Part shown: positions 46,504 through 59,640 of the stretch, in pieces
Layout of the letters: each line of letters starts with the position of its first letter
Numbering within the stretch: the stretch's first letter is position 1
Assembly (NCBI GenBank): GCA_036971475.1
Contig: JBAIZL010000001.1
Span: 151,511,044-151,575,043 of the forward strand
Source: Prosapia bicincta
Lineage: Eukaryota > Arthropoda > Insecta > Hemiptera > Cercopidae
Reading direction: 5' to 3'
Length of the DNA stretch: 64,000 bases
Made by a program: the position numbers and the translations under genes
Notes under the pieces: generated by a model
Database searches by the model: none
Seen by the model: the letters and a program-made list of their open reading frames with translations, nothing else
What the model was told of the DNA's origin: nothing

Positions 46504-49500
46504 ATGCAAAGAGATTCTTAAAATAGAAGTGTGTTTGCACAATTTAACTCCTTAACAGATTCTTCAAATAGCAGTGTGTTTGCACAATTTAACTCCTTAA
46601 CAGATTCTTCAAATAGAATTGTGTTTGCACAATTTAACTCCTTAACAGATTCTTCAAATAGAAGTGTGTTTGCACAATTGTAACTCCTTAACAGATTCTT
46701 TAAATAGAAGTGTGTTTGCACAATGGTAACTCCTTAACAGATTCTTCAAATAGAAGTGTGTTTGCACAATTGTAACTCCTTAACAGATTCTTCAAATAGA
46801 AGTGTGTTTGCACAGTTGTTACTCCTTAACAGATTCTTCAAATAGAATTGTGTTTGCACACTTGTAACTCCTTAACAGATTCTTCAAATAGAAGTGTGTT
46901 TGCACAATTGTAACTCCTTAACAGATTCTTCAAATAGAAGTGTGTTTGCACAGTTGTTACTCCTTAACAGATTCTTCAAATAGAATTGTGTTTGCACACT
47001 TGTAACTCGTTAACAGATTCTTCAAATAGAAGTGTGTTTGCACAATTGTAACTCCTTAACAGATTCTTCAAATAGCAGTGTGTTTGCACAGTTGTAACTC
47101 CTTAACAGATTCTTCAAATAGCAGTGTGTTTGCACAATTGTAACTCCTTAACAGATTCTTCAAATAGAAGTGTGTTTGCACAATTGTAACTCCTTAACAG
47201 ATTCTTCAAATAGCAGTGTGTTTGCACAATTGTAACTCCTTAACAGATTCTTCAAATAGAAGTGTGTGCACAATTGTAACTCCTTAACAGATTCTTCAAA
47301 TAGAAATGTGTTTGCACAATTGTAACTCCTTAACAGATTCTTCAAATAGAAGTGTGTTTGCACAATTGTAACTCCTTAACAGATTCTTCAAATAGAAGTG
47401 TGTTTGCACAATTGTAACTCCTTAACAGATTCTTCAAATAGAATTGTGTTTGCACAATTTAACTCCTTAACAGATTCTTCAAATAGAAGTGTGTTTGCAC
47501 AATTGTAACTCCTTAACAGATTCTTTAAATAGAAGTGTGTTTGCACAATGGTAACTCCTTAACAGATTCTTCAAATAGAAGTGTGTTTGCACAATTGTAA
47601 CTCCTTAACAGATTCTTCAAATAGAAGTGTGTTTGCACAATTGTAACTCCTTAACAGATTCTTTAAATAGAAGTGTGTTTGCACAATTGTAACTCCTTAA
47701 CAGATTCTTCAAATAGAAGTGTGTTTGCACAATTGTAACTCCTTAACAGATTCTTCAAATAGAAGTGTGTTTGCACAATTGTAACTCCTTAACAGATTCT
47801 TCAAATAGCAGTGTGTTTGCACAATTGTAACTCCTTAACAGATTCTTCAAATAGAAGTGTGTTTGCACAATTGTAACTCCTTAACAGATTCTTCAAATAG
47901 CAGTGTGTTTGCACAGTTGTAACTCCTTAACAGATTCTTCAAATAGCAGTGTGTTTGCACAATTGTAACTCCTTAACAGATTCTTCAAATAGCAGTGTGT
48001 TTGCACAGTTGTAACTCCTTAACAGATTCTTCAAATAGCAGTGTGTTTGCACAATTGTAACTCCTTAACAGATTCTTCAAATAGAAGTGTGTTTGCACAG
48101 TTGTAACACCTTAACAGATTCTTCAAATAGAATTGTGTTTGCACACTTGTAACTCCTTAACAGATTCTTCAAATAGAAGTGTGTTTGCACAATTGTAACT
48201 CCTTAACAGATTCTTCAAATAGCAGTGTGTTTGCACAGTTGTAACTCCTTAACAGATTCTTCAAATAGCAGTGTGTTTGCACAATTGTAACTCCTTAACA
48301 GATTCTTCAAATAGAAGTGTGTTTGCACAATTGTAACTCCTTAACAGATTCTTCAAATAGCAGTGTGTTTGCACAATTGTAACTCCTTAACAGATTCTTC
48401 AAATAGAAGTGTGTTTGCACAATTGTAACTCCTTAACAGATTTTCAAATAGAAATGTGTTTGCACAATTGTAACTCCTTAACAGATTCTTCAAATAGAAG
48501 TGTGTTTGCACAATTGTAACTCCTTAACAGATTCTTCAAATAGAAGTGTGTTTGCACAATTGTAACTCCTTAACAGATTCTTCAAATAGAATTGTGTTTG
48601 CACAATTTAACTCCTTAACAGATTCTTCAAATAGAAGTGTGTTTGCACAATTGTAACTCCTTAATAGATTCTTTAAATAGAAGTGTGTTTGCACAATGGT
48701 AACTCCTTAACAGATTCTTCAAATAGAAGTGTGTTTGCACAATTGTAACTCCTTAACAGATTCTTTAAATAGCAGTGTGTTTGCACAATTGTAACTCCTT
48801 AACAGATTCTTCAAATAGAAGTGTGTTTGCACAATTGTAACTCCTTAACAGATTCTTCAAATAGAAGTGTGTTTGCACAATTGTAACTCCTTAACAGATT
48901 CTTCAAATAGAAGTGTGTTTGCACAATTGTAACTCCTTAACAGATTCTTCAAATAGAAGTGTGTTTGCACAATTGGAAATCCTTAACAGATTCTTCAAAT
49001 AGCAGTGTGTTTGCACAATTGTAACTCCTTAACAGATTCTTCAAATAGAAAGTGTGTTTGCACAATTTAACTCCTTAACAGATTCTTCAAATAGCAGTGT
49101 GTTTGCACAATTTAACTCCTTAACAGATTCTTCAAATAGAATTGTGTTTGCACAATTTAACTCCTTAACAGATTCTTCAAATAGAAGTGTGTTTGCACAA
49201 TTGTAACTCCTTAACAGATTCTTTAAATAGAAGTGTGTTTGCACAATGGTAACTCCTTAACAGATTCTTCAAATAGAAGTGTGTTTGCACAATTGTAACT
49301 CCTTAACAGATTCTTCAAATAGAAGTGTGTTTGCACAGTTGTTACTCCTTAACAGATTCTTCAAATAGAATTGTGTTTGCACACTTGTAACTCCTTAACA
49401 GATTCTTCAAATAGAAGTGTGTTTGCACAATTGTAACTCCTTAACAGATTCTTCAAATAGAAGTGTGTTTGCACAGTTGTTACTCCTTAACAGATTCTTC

Positions 49501-52500
49501 AAATAGAATTGTGTTTGCACACTTGTTTGCACAGTTGTAACTCCTTAACAGATTCTTCAAATAGCAGTGTGTTTGCACAATTGTAACTCCTTAACAGATT
49601 CTTCAAATAGAAGTGTGTTTGCACAATTGTAACTCCTTAACAGATTCTTCAAATAGCAGTGTGTTTGCACAATTGTAACTCCTTAACAGATTCTTCAAAT
49701 AGAAGTGTGTTTGCACAATTGTAACTCCTTAACAGATTCTTCAAATAGAAATGTGTTTGCACAATTGTAACTCCTTAACAGATTCTTCAAATAGAAGTGT
49801 GTTTGCACAATTGTAACTCCTTAACAGATTCTTCAAATAGAAGTGTGTTTGCACAATTGTAACTCCTTAACAGATTCTTCAAATAGAATTGTGTTTGCAC
49901 AATTTAACTCCTTAACAGATTCTTCAAATAGAAGTGTGTTTGCACAATTGTAACTCCTTAACAGATTCTTTAAATAGAAGTGTGTTTGCACAATGGTAAC
50001 TCCTTAACAGATTCTTCAAATAGAAGTGTGTTTGCACAATTGTAACTCCTTAACAGATTCTTCAAATAGAAGTGTGTTTGCACAATTGTAACTCCTTAAC
50101 AGATTCTTTAAATAGAAGTGTGTTTGCACAATTGTAACTCCTTAACAGATTCTTCAAATAGAAGTGTGTTTGCACAATTGTAACTCCTTAACAGATTCTT
50201 CAAATAGAAGTGTGTTTGCACAATTGTAACTCCTTAACAGATTCTTCAAATAGAAGTGTGTTTGCACAATTGTAACTCCTTAACAGATTCTTCAAATAGC
50301 AGTGTGTTTGCACAGTTGTAACTCCTTAACAGATTCTTCAAATAGCAGTGTGTTTGCACAATTGTAACTCCTTAACAGATTCTTCAAATAGCAGTGTGTT
50401 TGCACAGTTGTAACTCCTTAACAGATTCTTCAAATAGCAGTGTGTTTGCACAATTGTAACTCCTTAACAGATTCTTCAAATAGCAGTGTGTTTGCACAGT
50501 TGTAACTCCTTAACAGATTCTTCAAATAGCAGTGTGTTTGCACAATTGTAACTCCTTAACAGATTCTTCAAATAGAAGTGTGTTTGCACAATTGTAACTC
50601 CTTAACAGATTCTTCAAATAGCAATGTGTTTGCACAATTGTAACTCCTTAACAGATTCTTCAAATAGAAGTGTGTTTGCACAATTGTAACTCCTTAACAG
50701 ATTCTTCAAATAGAAATGTGTTTGCACAATTGTAACTCCTTAACAGATTCTTTAAATAGAAGTGTGTTTGCACAATGGTAACTCCTTAACAGATTCTTCA
50801 AATAGAAGTGTGTTTGCACAATTGTAACTCCTTTACAGATTCTTTAAATAGAAGTGTGTTTGCACAATTGTAACTCCTTAACAGATTCTTCAAATAGAAG
50901 TGTGTTTGCACAATTGTAACTCCTTAACAGATTCTTCAAATAGAAGTGTGTTTGCACAATTGTAACTCCTTAACAGATTCTTCAAATAGCAGTGTGTTTG
51001 CACAATTGTAACTCCTTAACAGATTCTTCAAATAGAAGTGTGTTTGCACAATTGTAACTCCTTAACAGATTCTTCAAATAGAAGTGTGTTTGCACAATTG
51101 TAACTCCTTAACAGATTCTTCAAATAGCAGTGTGTTTGCACAATTGTAACTCCTTAACAGATTCTTCAAATAGAAGTGTGTTTGCACAATTGTAACTCCT
51201 TAACAGATTCTTTAAATAGAAGTGTGTTTGCACAATTGTAACTCCTTAACAGATTCTTCAAATAGAAGTGTGTTTGCACAATTGTAACTCCTTAACAGAT
51301 TCTTCAAATAGCAGTGTGTTTGCACAATTGTAACTCCTTAACAGATTCTTCAAATAGAAGTGTGTTTGCACAATTGTAACTCCTTAACAGATTCTTCAAA
51401 TAGAAGTGTGTTTGCACAGTTGTAACTCCTTAACAGATTCTTCAAATAGCAGTGTGTTTGCACAGTTGTAACTCCTTAACAGATTCTTCAAATAGCAGTG
51501 TGTTTGCACAATTGTAACTCCTTAACAGATTCTTCAAATAGCAGTGTGTTTGCACAGTTGTAACTCCTTAACAGATTCTTCAAATAGCAGTGTGTTTGCA
51601 CAATTGTAACTCCTTAACAGATTCTTCAAATAGAAGTGTGTTTGCACAATTGTAACTCCTTAACAAATTCTTCAAATAGCAGTGTGTTTGCACAATTGTA
51701 ACTCCTTAACAGATTCTTCAAATAGAAGTGTGTTTGCACAATTGTAACTCCTTAACAGATTCTTCAAATAGAAGTGTGTTTGCACAATTGTAACTCCTTA
51801 ACAGATTCTTCAAATAGAAGTGTATTTGCACAATTGTAACTCCTTAACAGATTCTTCAAATAGAAGTGTGTTTGCACAATTGTAACTCCTTAACAGATTC
51901 TTCAAATAGAAGTGTGTTTGCACAATTGTAACTCCTTAACAGATTCTTCAAATAGAAGTGTGTTTGCACAATTGTAACTCCTTAACAGATTCTTCAAATA
52001 GCAGTGTGTTTCCACAATTGTAACTCCTTAACAGATTCTTCAAATAGCAGTGTGTTTGCACAATTGTAACTCATTAACAGATTCTTCAAATAGCAGTGTG
52101 TTTGTACAATTGTAATTCCTTAACCGATTCTTCAAATAGCAGTGTGTTTGCACAATTGTAACTCCTTAACAGATTCTTCAAATAGAAGTGTGTTTGCACA
52201 ATTGTAACTCCTTAACAGATTCTTCAAATATAAGTGTGTTTGCACAATTGTAACTCCTTAACAGATTCTTCAAATAGAAGTGTGTTTGCACAATTGTAAC
52301 TCCTTAACAGATTCTTCAAATAGAAGTGTGTTTGCACAATTGTAACTCCTTAACAGATTCTTCAAATAGAAGTGTGTTTGCACAATTGTAACTCCTTAAC
52401 AGATTCATCAAATAGAAGTGTGTTTGCGCAATTGTAACTCCTTAACAGATTCTTTAAATAGAAGTGTGTTTGCACAATTGTAACTCCTTAACAGATTCTT

Positions 52501-53218
52501 TAAATAGAAGTGTGTTTGCACAATTGTAACTCCTTAACAGATTCTTCAAATAGAAGTGTGTTTGCACAATTGTAACTCCTTAACAGATTCTTCAAATAGA
52601 AGTGTGTTTGCACATATGTAACTCCTTAACAGATTCTTCAAATAGCAGTGTGTTTGCACAATTGTAACTCCTTAACAGATTCGTCAAATAGCAGTGTGTT
52701 TGCACAATTGTAACTCCTTAACAGATTCTTCAAATAGAAGTGTGTTTGCACAATTGTAACTCCTTAACAGATGCTTCAAATAGAAGTGTGTTTGCACAAT
52801 TGTAACTCCTTAACAGATTCTTCAAATAGAAGTGTGTTTGCACAATTGTAACTCCTTAACAGATTCTTCAAATAGAAGTGTGTTTGCACATATGTAACTC
52901 CTTAACAGATTCTTCAAATAGCAGTGTGTTTGCACAATTGTAACTCCTTAACAGATTCTTTAAATAGCAGTGTGTTTGCACAATTGTAACTCCTTAACAG
53001 ATTCTTTAAATAGAAGTGTGTTTGCACAATTGTAACTCTTTAACAGATTCTTTAAATAGAAGTGTGTTTGCACAGTTGTAACTCCTTAACAGATTCTTTA
53101 AATAGAAGTGTGTTTGCACAATTGTAACTCCTTAACAGATTCTTTAAATAGAAGTGTGTTTGCACAATTGTAACTCCTTAACAGATTCTTCAAATAGCAG
53201 TGTGTTTGCACAATTATG
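46504..53218 (+). repeat. 45/46-bp satellite, ~146 copies, grown from Gypsy RNase H
   Basis: The unit acagattcttcaaatagaag + tgtgtttgcacaattgtaac + tcctta is 46 bp. The first units at the left end are 45 bp and stay in the RNase H frame of the Gypsy element: after VLSQMQRDS they read NRSVFAQFNSLTDSS three times. That matches the family's RPIAFASRTLTPAERK segment in position and pattern. The change TTTAAC to TTGTAAC creates the 46-bp form that dominates. Variants (aagtg, cagtg, aattg, aaatg, caatggtaac, ctttaaa, cacttg) occur in recurring orders, indicating block duplication. Short ORFs across it are artefacts. Confidence 0.97.
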
Positions 53219-53666
53219 TTCGTATGACGACATTTAACGTAAGTATTAACTTTACAATGTATTGTTGAACAATATACTTATGTGGAAAGGAAATAAAATC
53301 GAAGGTAATAGTAAACCAGTGCAAAAACGTTCAATTTACCCACTTTTAGTTTTTAGCATTTTTAATCTAAGGTGTGGGTTACGAAAATAATCCTAGCTGA
53401 TGCATACTCTGCTCACAGTACTTCCTACATAGACTTGTTAACTAGAAAAACCTTTTAAATTTTGATTTGGAAAAAAACTTTAAAAAAAAACTTAAAACAC
53501 CACAATCAAGATGTTTTATAAATAAGCTTTGCTTTAAGTAAGGCTATAAATGTATTAATTATATAATCTTTGAATTGTGTATTTTAATATATTAATTAAT
53601 AATGACATCTGTTACAATCTTTAAATTATGTTATAATGTTTTCTGCTATGGTTTTTGTTACTGTAG
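53219..53666 (+). other. SPH intron 2, right end
   Basis: AT-rich intron ending TTGTTACTGTAG. No Gypsy integrase or LTR is seen after the satellite. Confidence 0.5.
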
Positions 53667-53767
53667 GTATTAGTGGTCAAAGCAGGTGGTCAAGAAGGTT
53701 CTTTTCTCTTGTGTAGTGGGGCCATCATCAATACGACACATGTAGTGACGTCAGCCAGTGCTTTAGA
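53667..53767 (+). CDS. serine protease homologue exon 3: site of the lost catalytic His
   Basis: A 101-nt exon between CTGTAG and GTGAGT, reading VLVVKAGGQEGSFLLCSGAI, then INTTHVVTSASAL and two bases. CSGAI matches the C-G-G-S/A-L/I motif with the first cysteine of the histidine loop. The following VLTAAHC motif reads VVTSASA, so His becomes Ser and its partner Cys becomes Ala. The histidine-loop disulphide and the charge-relay His are both missing, so this is a serine protease homologue (pseudoprotease). Such proteins often act as regulatory cofactors. Phases fit exon 2 (0) and exon 4 (2). Confidence 0.82.
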
Positions 53768-56700
53768 GTGAGTATGTACATTGACATTAATTTTCCATCT
53801 AAAAATGCCATCTAACTTAAGATTTAACAGTCGTATGAAAAAACTGTACCTTTAATGACCTTCAATTATTTTTAATGGCATGCAAGAATTTGATAGTCAA
53901 TCAATTGAGAAGGATGAAGCAGTATTCAAACACTTTCCATACAATTTTCATTTTTAACAGCTTTATTTCATTTTAATATAAAGTATTTTATAACAGGCCT
54001 TGTGATATTTTTTTGCTACAAAATCGTTTAACTCTTAAAAAGGAATTTACGTCCTATATTGTAGGCCCTATATTGTTTTCCATTTTACTGAAGTTCTTGG
54101 AAGTGCAGAGACGTTAAAGTTCGTAAATTATTTTAAAAAAATAATTTTCCGAACTGCCACTTGGTTATTACTTTCCGAACTGCCACCGGCTTTTGATTAT
54201 TACTTATCATAAAGGCTGTAACAAAGGATCAGACGAGTTTTGCCGTTATTGTACGAACGCCAAGTCGGTAATTGCAGAAAATATATCGATTTCAACTATT
54301 TATAAATAGAGTCTTATTAAGTTCACTATGATAACGTAGTAGTTTTTTATGACATTTAGAGTAGTCTACTATAAGGCCCTATATAGTTGTTAACCGCCTT
54401 CAAAATAAGAGGAGGTTCTGTATTCAATCCGTATGTTTATTTTAATGTTTGTTCCGCGATAATTTTGGGACTATTTACCCGATCAAAGTGATTTTGCTTG
54501 GAAATGAAAGAGGAAACCCTCCTGGTGGTCCTATTATAGTTACACACCAATCCATCTGATTTGAAAACAATAAAACGCTATTTTAAAACAAAAAATATTT
54601 TTGGAATGAAAATGTTATTCTTTTTTTTAATGGGGATTATGAACTATAAGATAATTAATAAGCAAAATAAACCATCATAACATATATTTTATTTAGTATT
54701 CTACCATATACAAAAATAACATAGTAAATAATAAGCAGGGTAAAAAACAAATAGAAATTTTTATTTCTTGCTTGAGAAAGCTGTTTAGAACGAGCATCAT
54801 CGGATATTAATGAATGGGGTTTCCTCATGAAATAATTTTTTTCGATAGTCTACCCATATTGATATATAACTTGGTATAACTCGAATGAGATAAGCCGAAA
54901 TAAATACACTGAAAATACTATTTGGTTCATTTACCATAAATGAGATATTCAATAATCCTCAGGTAAAGGCTTTATTACTTCACTAAATATCAAGAGATAA
55001 ATTCATTAAATATAACGTTACTACCAATTTTCATTACCTTTCCTTATTATCTAATATTCTATGAGTAAAAAATGTTTTTTCCTAATAATTAATAAAGAAA
55101 GCATTATTGTATTTTTTCTCCTGAGATTTTGCATTACAAGTTTTTAAACGAACATAAAAAAGAATAATATTAAGATAAGAAATAATGAGTAGAATTTTTG
55201 GTAAATTCCTCAAGGGAATTGTAAACATAAACTCATTGTGTTCGTGTGAGAAACAGATATGTTTAGCGTGTTCTTCAAGGACGTGGCACAACGATCAAGC
55301 AATATGATTAGACACATATACATAGGAAATCAACGGCATAAAACGAAATTCGATTATAATGTAGATAGAAATTAGAGATCATGCATCTAAAAATAAAGAA
55401 ATCAAAATTAAAATAAACAGAGCCGACTTAAAAATAACCCGAATATAACATTTTTACTTACTAAAAAGTAAGAAAAATTCCCCAACAACGAAAACATAAT
55501 TTATCGTAATTTATCGATCCACAAAATTTTGAAGTCGGCGTCGCAATCATTCCTTGTATTTATCAAATCCATTCAAAATATTTCCAAAACAATCGACTTT
55601 TTGATTGCTTCATTCACATGATTAATTATAGAGTACCATAGAACCATAGAGTATTCTCACGATACAAAAATTTCACGTGTTTTGATATTATGAGAGTATG
55701 CGGGACGATAATTGATCTTTGTTCTCGACAATGGTCAGATGATAGATTTTGTCCGATAAAAAACACATGATTGGATATTTTTCATTCAGATATACAGATT
55801 GCAGAGAAAACAACCTTTTTTGAGTGACTTACACGGAATATGATTTGTAGATGCTTATAAATGTGAGATAATATCTCCTTAAACTTTTATATCATAAATT
55901 TAACTAATTTCTTATATGTTTAAAATAAGCGTATGGAAGAAATGATTGAATATCCTGTGTTTATATCATACTTTGTTAATCTATCTGCCAACATCATGTA
56001 AAAGCCCTTTATTTGTCATGCCCAGTGACGCAGACAAAGAGCTTCACGTTGTTTAGCCTCAGATGTTACATATGAGTCTAAGTATGAAATTCTGCCCCGA
56101 CTTCAATATTTCGTGGGTAATAAACTTACGATGAATTACGTTTTCGTTATTGGAAAATTATTTTTTACTTTTTAATAAGTAAAAATTATATATTCAGGGT
56201 TTTTAGGTCGGTTCTTTTTTTTTAAATTGTTGTTTTGTATGTTACTCCACAAACATAACTTCTTTTATGTAAGTACCTAATAATGTCGATTACTTGGTGG
56301 TATTTATTTATTCTGTTATTAATTTTTTAATACGTTCGAAGTAGATATTTAAAGGTGTATTTTTGTAAAATACTGTATGGTTATTATCAGCAAATAGTGT
56401 TTACTGTGCGATTAGATTTCCAATAATCAATGCTTGATTAAATGTCTGAAACTGTATAGATAATATAAAAAGAATGTCATTATTGCCATAAAATTGTTTA
56501 AGGAGATAAAACACTAAATATGTTTTATTAACAACAATATTAATTATTTTCATCAAACTAACTCGATATTGTCAAATATTTCGATAAGGTTTGTCAATTG
56601 TTTGTTCTGATAATGTTCAGAAACATTTTAAGGTGCCATAAAACCCAACAAATGAATTTTCTTTTGATAAACTGTAGAAACAGGTTAAAGGTTTCAATTG

Positions 56701-56850
56701 CTTAAAGTGATCATGACGTTAGTGGAGTTTTGGATTCGTTATAGGGAAAGTATGTGTGGCAAAATCGTTCACCAATAATCACTGTATTTGTTAAAATAAT
56801 TGAAGTACCCATTGTATTACGTTTTTTACAAGCTACAAACACCTTCTTCC
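53768..56850 (+). other. SPH intron 3, left part
   Basis: About 3 kb of AT-rich intron. No gene or tandem repeat recognised. A local duplication (ccgaactgccac) occurs at 54150-54187. Confidence 0.5.
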
Positions 56851-57910
56851 TCTTCTCTATATACCTCCTCTTCTATAGCGGTATAGATAGAAGCTAATGA
56901 AATATTTAAAGTGTCTCCTCTTCTGTACTGTTATAGATAGAAGCAAATGAAATATATAAAGTCTTCCTCTTCTATTGTGGTATAAATAGAAGCTAATGAA
57001 ATATTTAAAGTGTCTCCTCTTCTGTACTGTTATAGATAGAAGCTAATGAAATATAAAAAGTCCTCCTTTTCTATAGTGTTATACTGTAGATGGAAGCTAA
57101 TAAAATATTTAAAGTATCTCCTTTTCTATAGTGTTATAGATAGAAGCTAATGAAATATTTAAAGTATCTCCTCTTCTATAGTGTTATAGGAAGAAGCTAA
57201 TGACATATTTAAAGTACCAACTCTTCTATAGTGGTATAGGTAGAAGCTAATGAAATATATAAAGTCCTCCTTTTCTATAGTGTTATAGATAGAAGCTAAT
57301 GAAATATTAAAATATCTCTTCTTCTATAGTGTTATAGATAGAAGCAAATGAAATATATAAAGTCCTCCTCTTCTATTGTGGTATAAATAGAATCTAATGA
57401 AATATAAAAAGTCCTCCTTTTCTATAGTGTTATAGATAGAAGCTAATGAAATATTAAAATATCTCTTCTTCTATAGTGTTATAGATAGAAGCAAATGAAA
57501 TATATAAAGTCCTCCTCTTCTATTGTGGTATAAATAGAAGCTAATGAAATATAAAAAGTCCTCCTTTTCTATAGTGTTATAGATAGAAGTTAATGAAATA
57601 TTTAAAGTATCTCCTCTTCTATAGTGGTATAGATAGAAGGTAATGAAATATTAAAATATCTCTTCTTCTATAGTGTTATAGATAGAAGCTAATGAAATAT
57701 TTAAAGTATCTCCTCTTCTATAGTGTTATAGATAGAAGCTAATGAAATATTTAAAGTCTCTTTCCTTCTATAGTGTTACAGGCCCTAGATAGAAGTTAAT
57801 GAAATATTTAAAGTATCTCCTCTTCTATAGTGGTATAGATAGAAGGTAATGAAATATTTAGAGTGCCTCCTCTTTTGTACTGTTATAGATAGAAGCTAAT
57901 GAAATATTCT
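56851..57910 (+). repeat. 50-bp tandem array, ~21 copies
   Basis: The unit tatagtgttatagatagaag + ctaatgaaatatttaaagta + tctcctcttc is repeated with substitutions and small indels (units of 47-57 bp). A two-unit block (aatatctcttcttctatagt...gcaaatgaaatatataaagt) occurs twice, at about 57308 and 57460, as in a higher-order repeat. Confidence 0.93.
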
Positions 57911-58235
57911 ACCTATACCCTTTTGCCAAGCGCCGCCGCCAGCCTAGTTCCTGCTGCTAGGTAAATATTTTGAAACGAGCCGGTCCGGCCTACGGCCAGA
58001 ACCCTGTACAATGCTCGCCAAAATCTGCCAAAGAACCAGTCACTGGACTTTATTTAAAAACCTAACTCGCTGAGATTCAAACCTTTGGGTATCCGTTCCC
58101 GGGGAATGAGTTCATTTGAAGGCATATTATGGCCAACTGACTATTTTGGTTCAGGATTGTGTAAGAAATTTGTTTAAATAAATATAATCAGTGTTTTGTT
58201 GCAAGTTAGTAAAAAACTTCGATTTTTATTAAAAT
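57911..58235 (+). other. GC-rich unassigned segment
   Basis: 57940-58120 is much richer in G+C than the flanks (gccaagcgccgccgcc; gccggtccggcctacggcc). No coding domain is found. It immediately follows the 50-bp array. Confidence 0.35.
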
Positions 58236-59640
58236 TAGGTTCCTTTATAGCACAGTTTGTAAACATTTTTATATCTTTAAAACTCCACTTAATTATCTAA
58301 CATTTCTTTAAACTTTTGTATATATATAAACCTGTTGTGTAACATTTTTAGTAGACAAATAATTTTTATATCAACTTCTTCTTATCTTACTTCTTTTTCA
58401 AAATCTTAGGATAGTTTATATTTACTTTAAGATCAAGATTTATCCTTTCTAGATTAATTATTTAAATTATCAAAATTTATTTTAAAATTTTTTCTGCACT
58501 TTACCACTTTTTGTTTAGTCGCAAAAATTACTTCAAATTTCTCCATCATATTTTAATTTATTTTCCAAACTTCATTACAATTTATTTATTTAGTCAATCC
58601 TTTCATTTGACTTTGGTATCTTAAACCAACATTAGAAAAACAACAAACATTTACCAAACAAAATTATTTTCCTTCATTATAAACTTCGTAACTTCTTTTG
58701 TAAACAAACAAGTTTTGTATCACCTTGTCTTACCTTCATTCTTTTCAAAAGTTTTAAATTTAATTTAAAATCAAAATTAATCCTTTCTTTGTTATTATTT
58801 AAAACTCAAACTTTATTATTTAATGGTTTCTTCAATTTAAAACTTCTAATTTAATTTGGTAAAATTCTACTTTATTTTCTGTACCAGATTTTACTTTGTT
58901 TCAAAGACTTTATTACAATTTAACTTATTTTCACAACCCTTTCATTGTCCCATGAAATCTCTTGATATCTGACTTAAATATCTTAAATCAAATATGAAAA
59001 ACAACAGGCATTTAAAAACCCAAATTCTTTCTAACAAACATTTTGAAATATTTTATATCTTCATTAAAATTCGACAACATTTAATTTTAAACCCACGTGA
59101 GAACAATACAGTCTTTATCTCTAGCATAGCTTATTTCTGTTACTTGAAACCTATTTAAATACTGATTGTGTCTAAAATTTACTTCATAGGATCCACATAT
59201 TCTTTTTCCAAAATTTTACCCTAAAAACCGATCTGTTAAAACTCAACATAATTTACTTTGCAATTTTCGTAATGAAAAATTCAGTGTCATTTTTGTAATG
59301 CTTCTTCTATTTTAAAATCTTTATAAAATTCTTAAATAATTTTGGTAAATAGTTATTTTCTTAAAGACACCGTTTTTTCGGATCAGCCTCTACTCTAAAA
59401 AAGTTACGTTACCTAACATCCATATTTCCTGGCTTCAACAAAGTGATAATCAATTCAAAGTTATTTGATCAAATATTTAAAATCTCTTTTTTCCACTAAT
59501 TATTTATTTTTCTTTAACTACATCAACTTTTAAATTTTTGTTTATTTATTTTATGTCCAAAACTGTCTCTTACATTAATTTTAACTTTCATAAATTTGTT
59601 TTCAAACATTTTGATTTGTACCTTTTCAATCTATAAAGGG
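58236..59640 (+). other. G-poor, pyrimidine-skewed tract
   Basis: About 1.4 kb in which G is strikingly rare on the plus strand (several 60-base lines have one to five G) while C remains frequent. It has no long ORFs or repeats. Strand-asymmetric tracts like this occur in untranslated parts of long retroelements, but no element ends are visible. Confidence 0.5.

Noticed and set aside
46518..49244. Several 67-codon frames with repeated LLFEESVKELNCAN
   Set aside because: Shadows of the 46-bp satellite on the opposite strand to its RNase H origin.
46504..53218. CRISPR-like appearance of evenly spaced repeats
   Set aside because: The whole 46-bp unit is conserved with no unique spacers, and the context is a eukaryotic intron.
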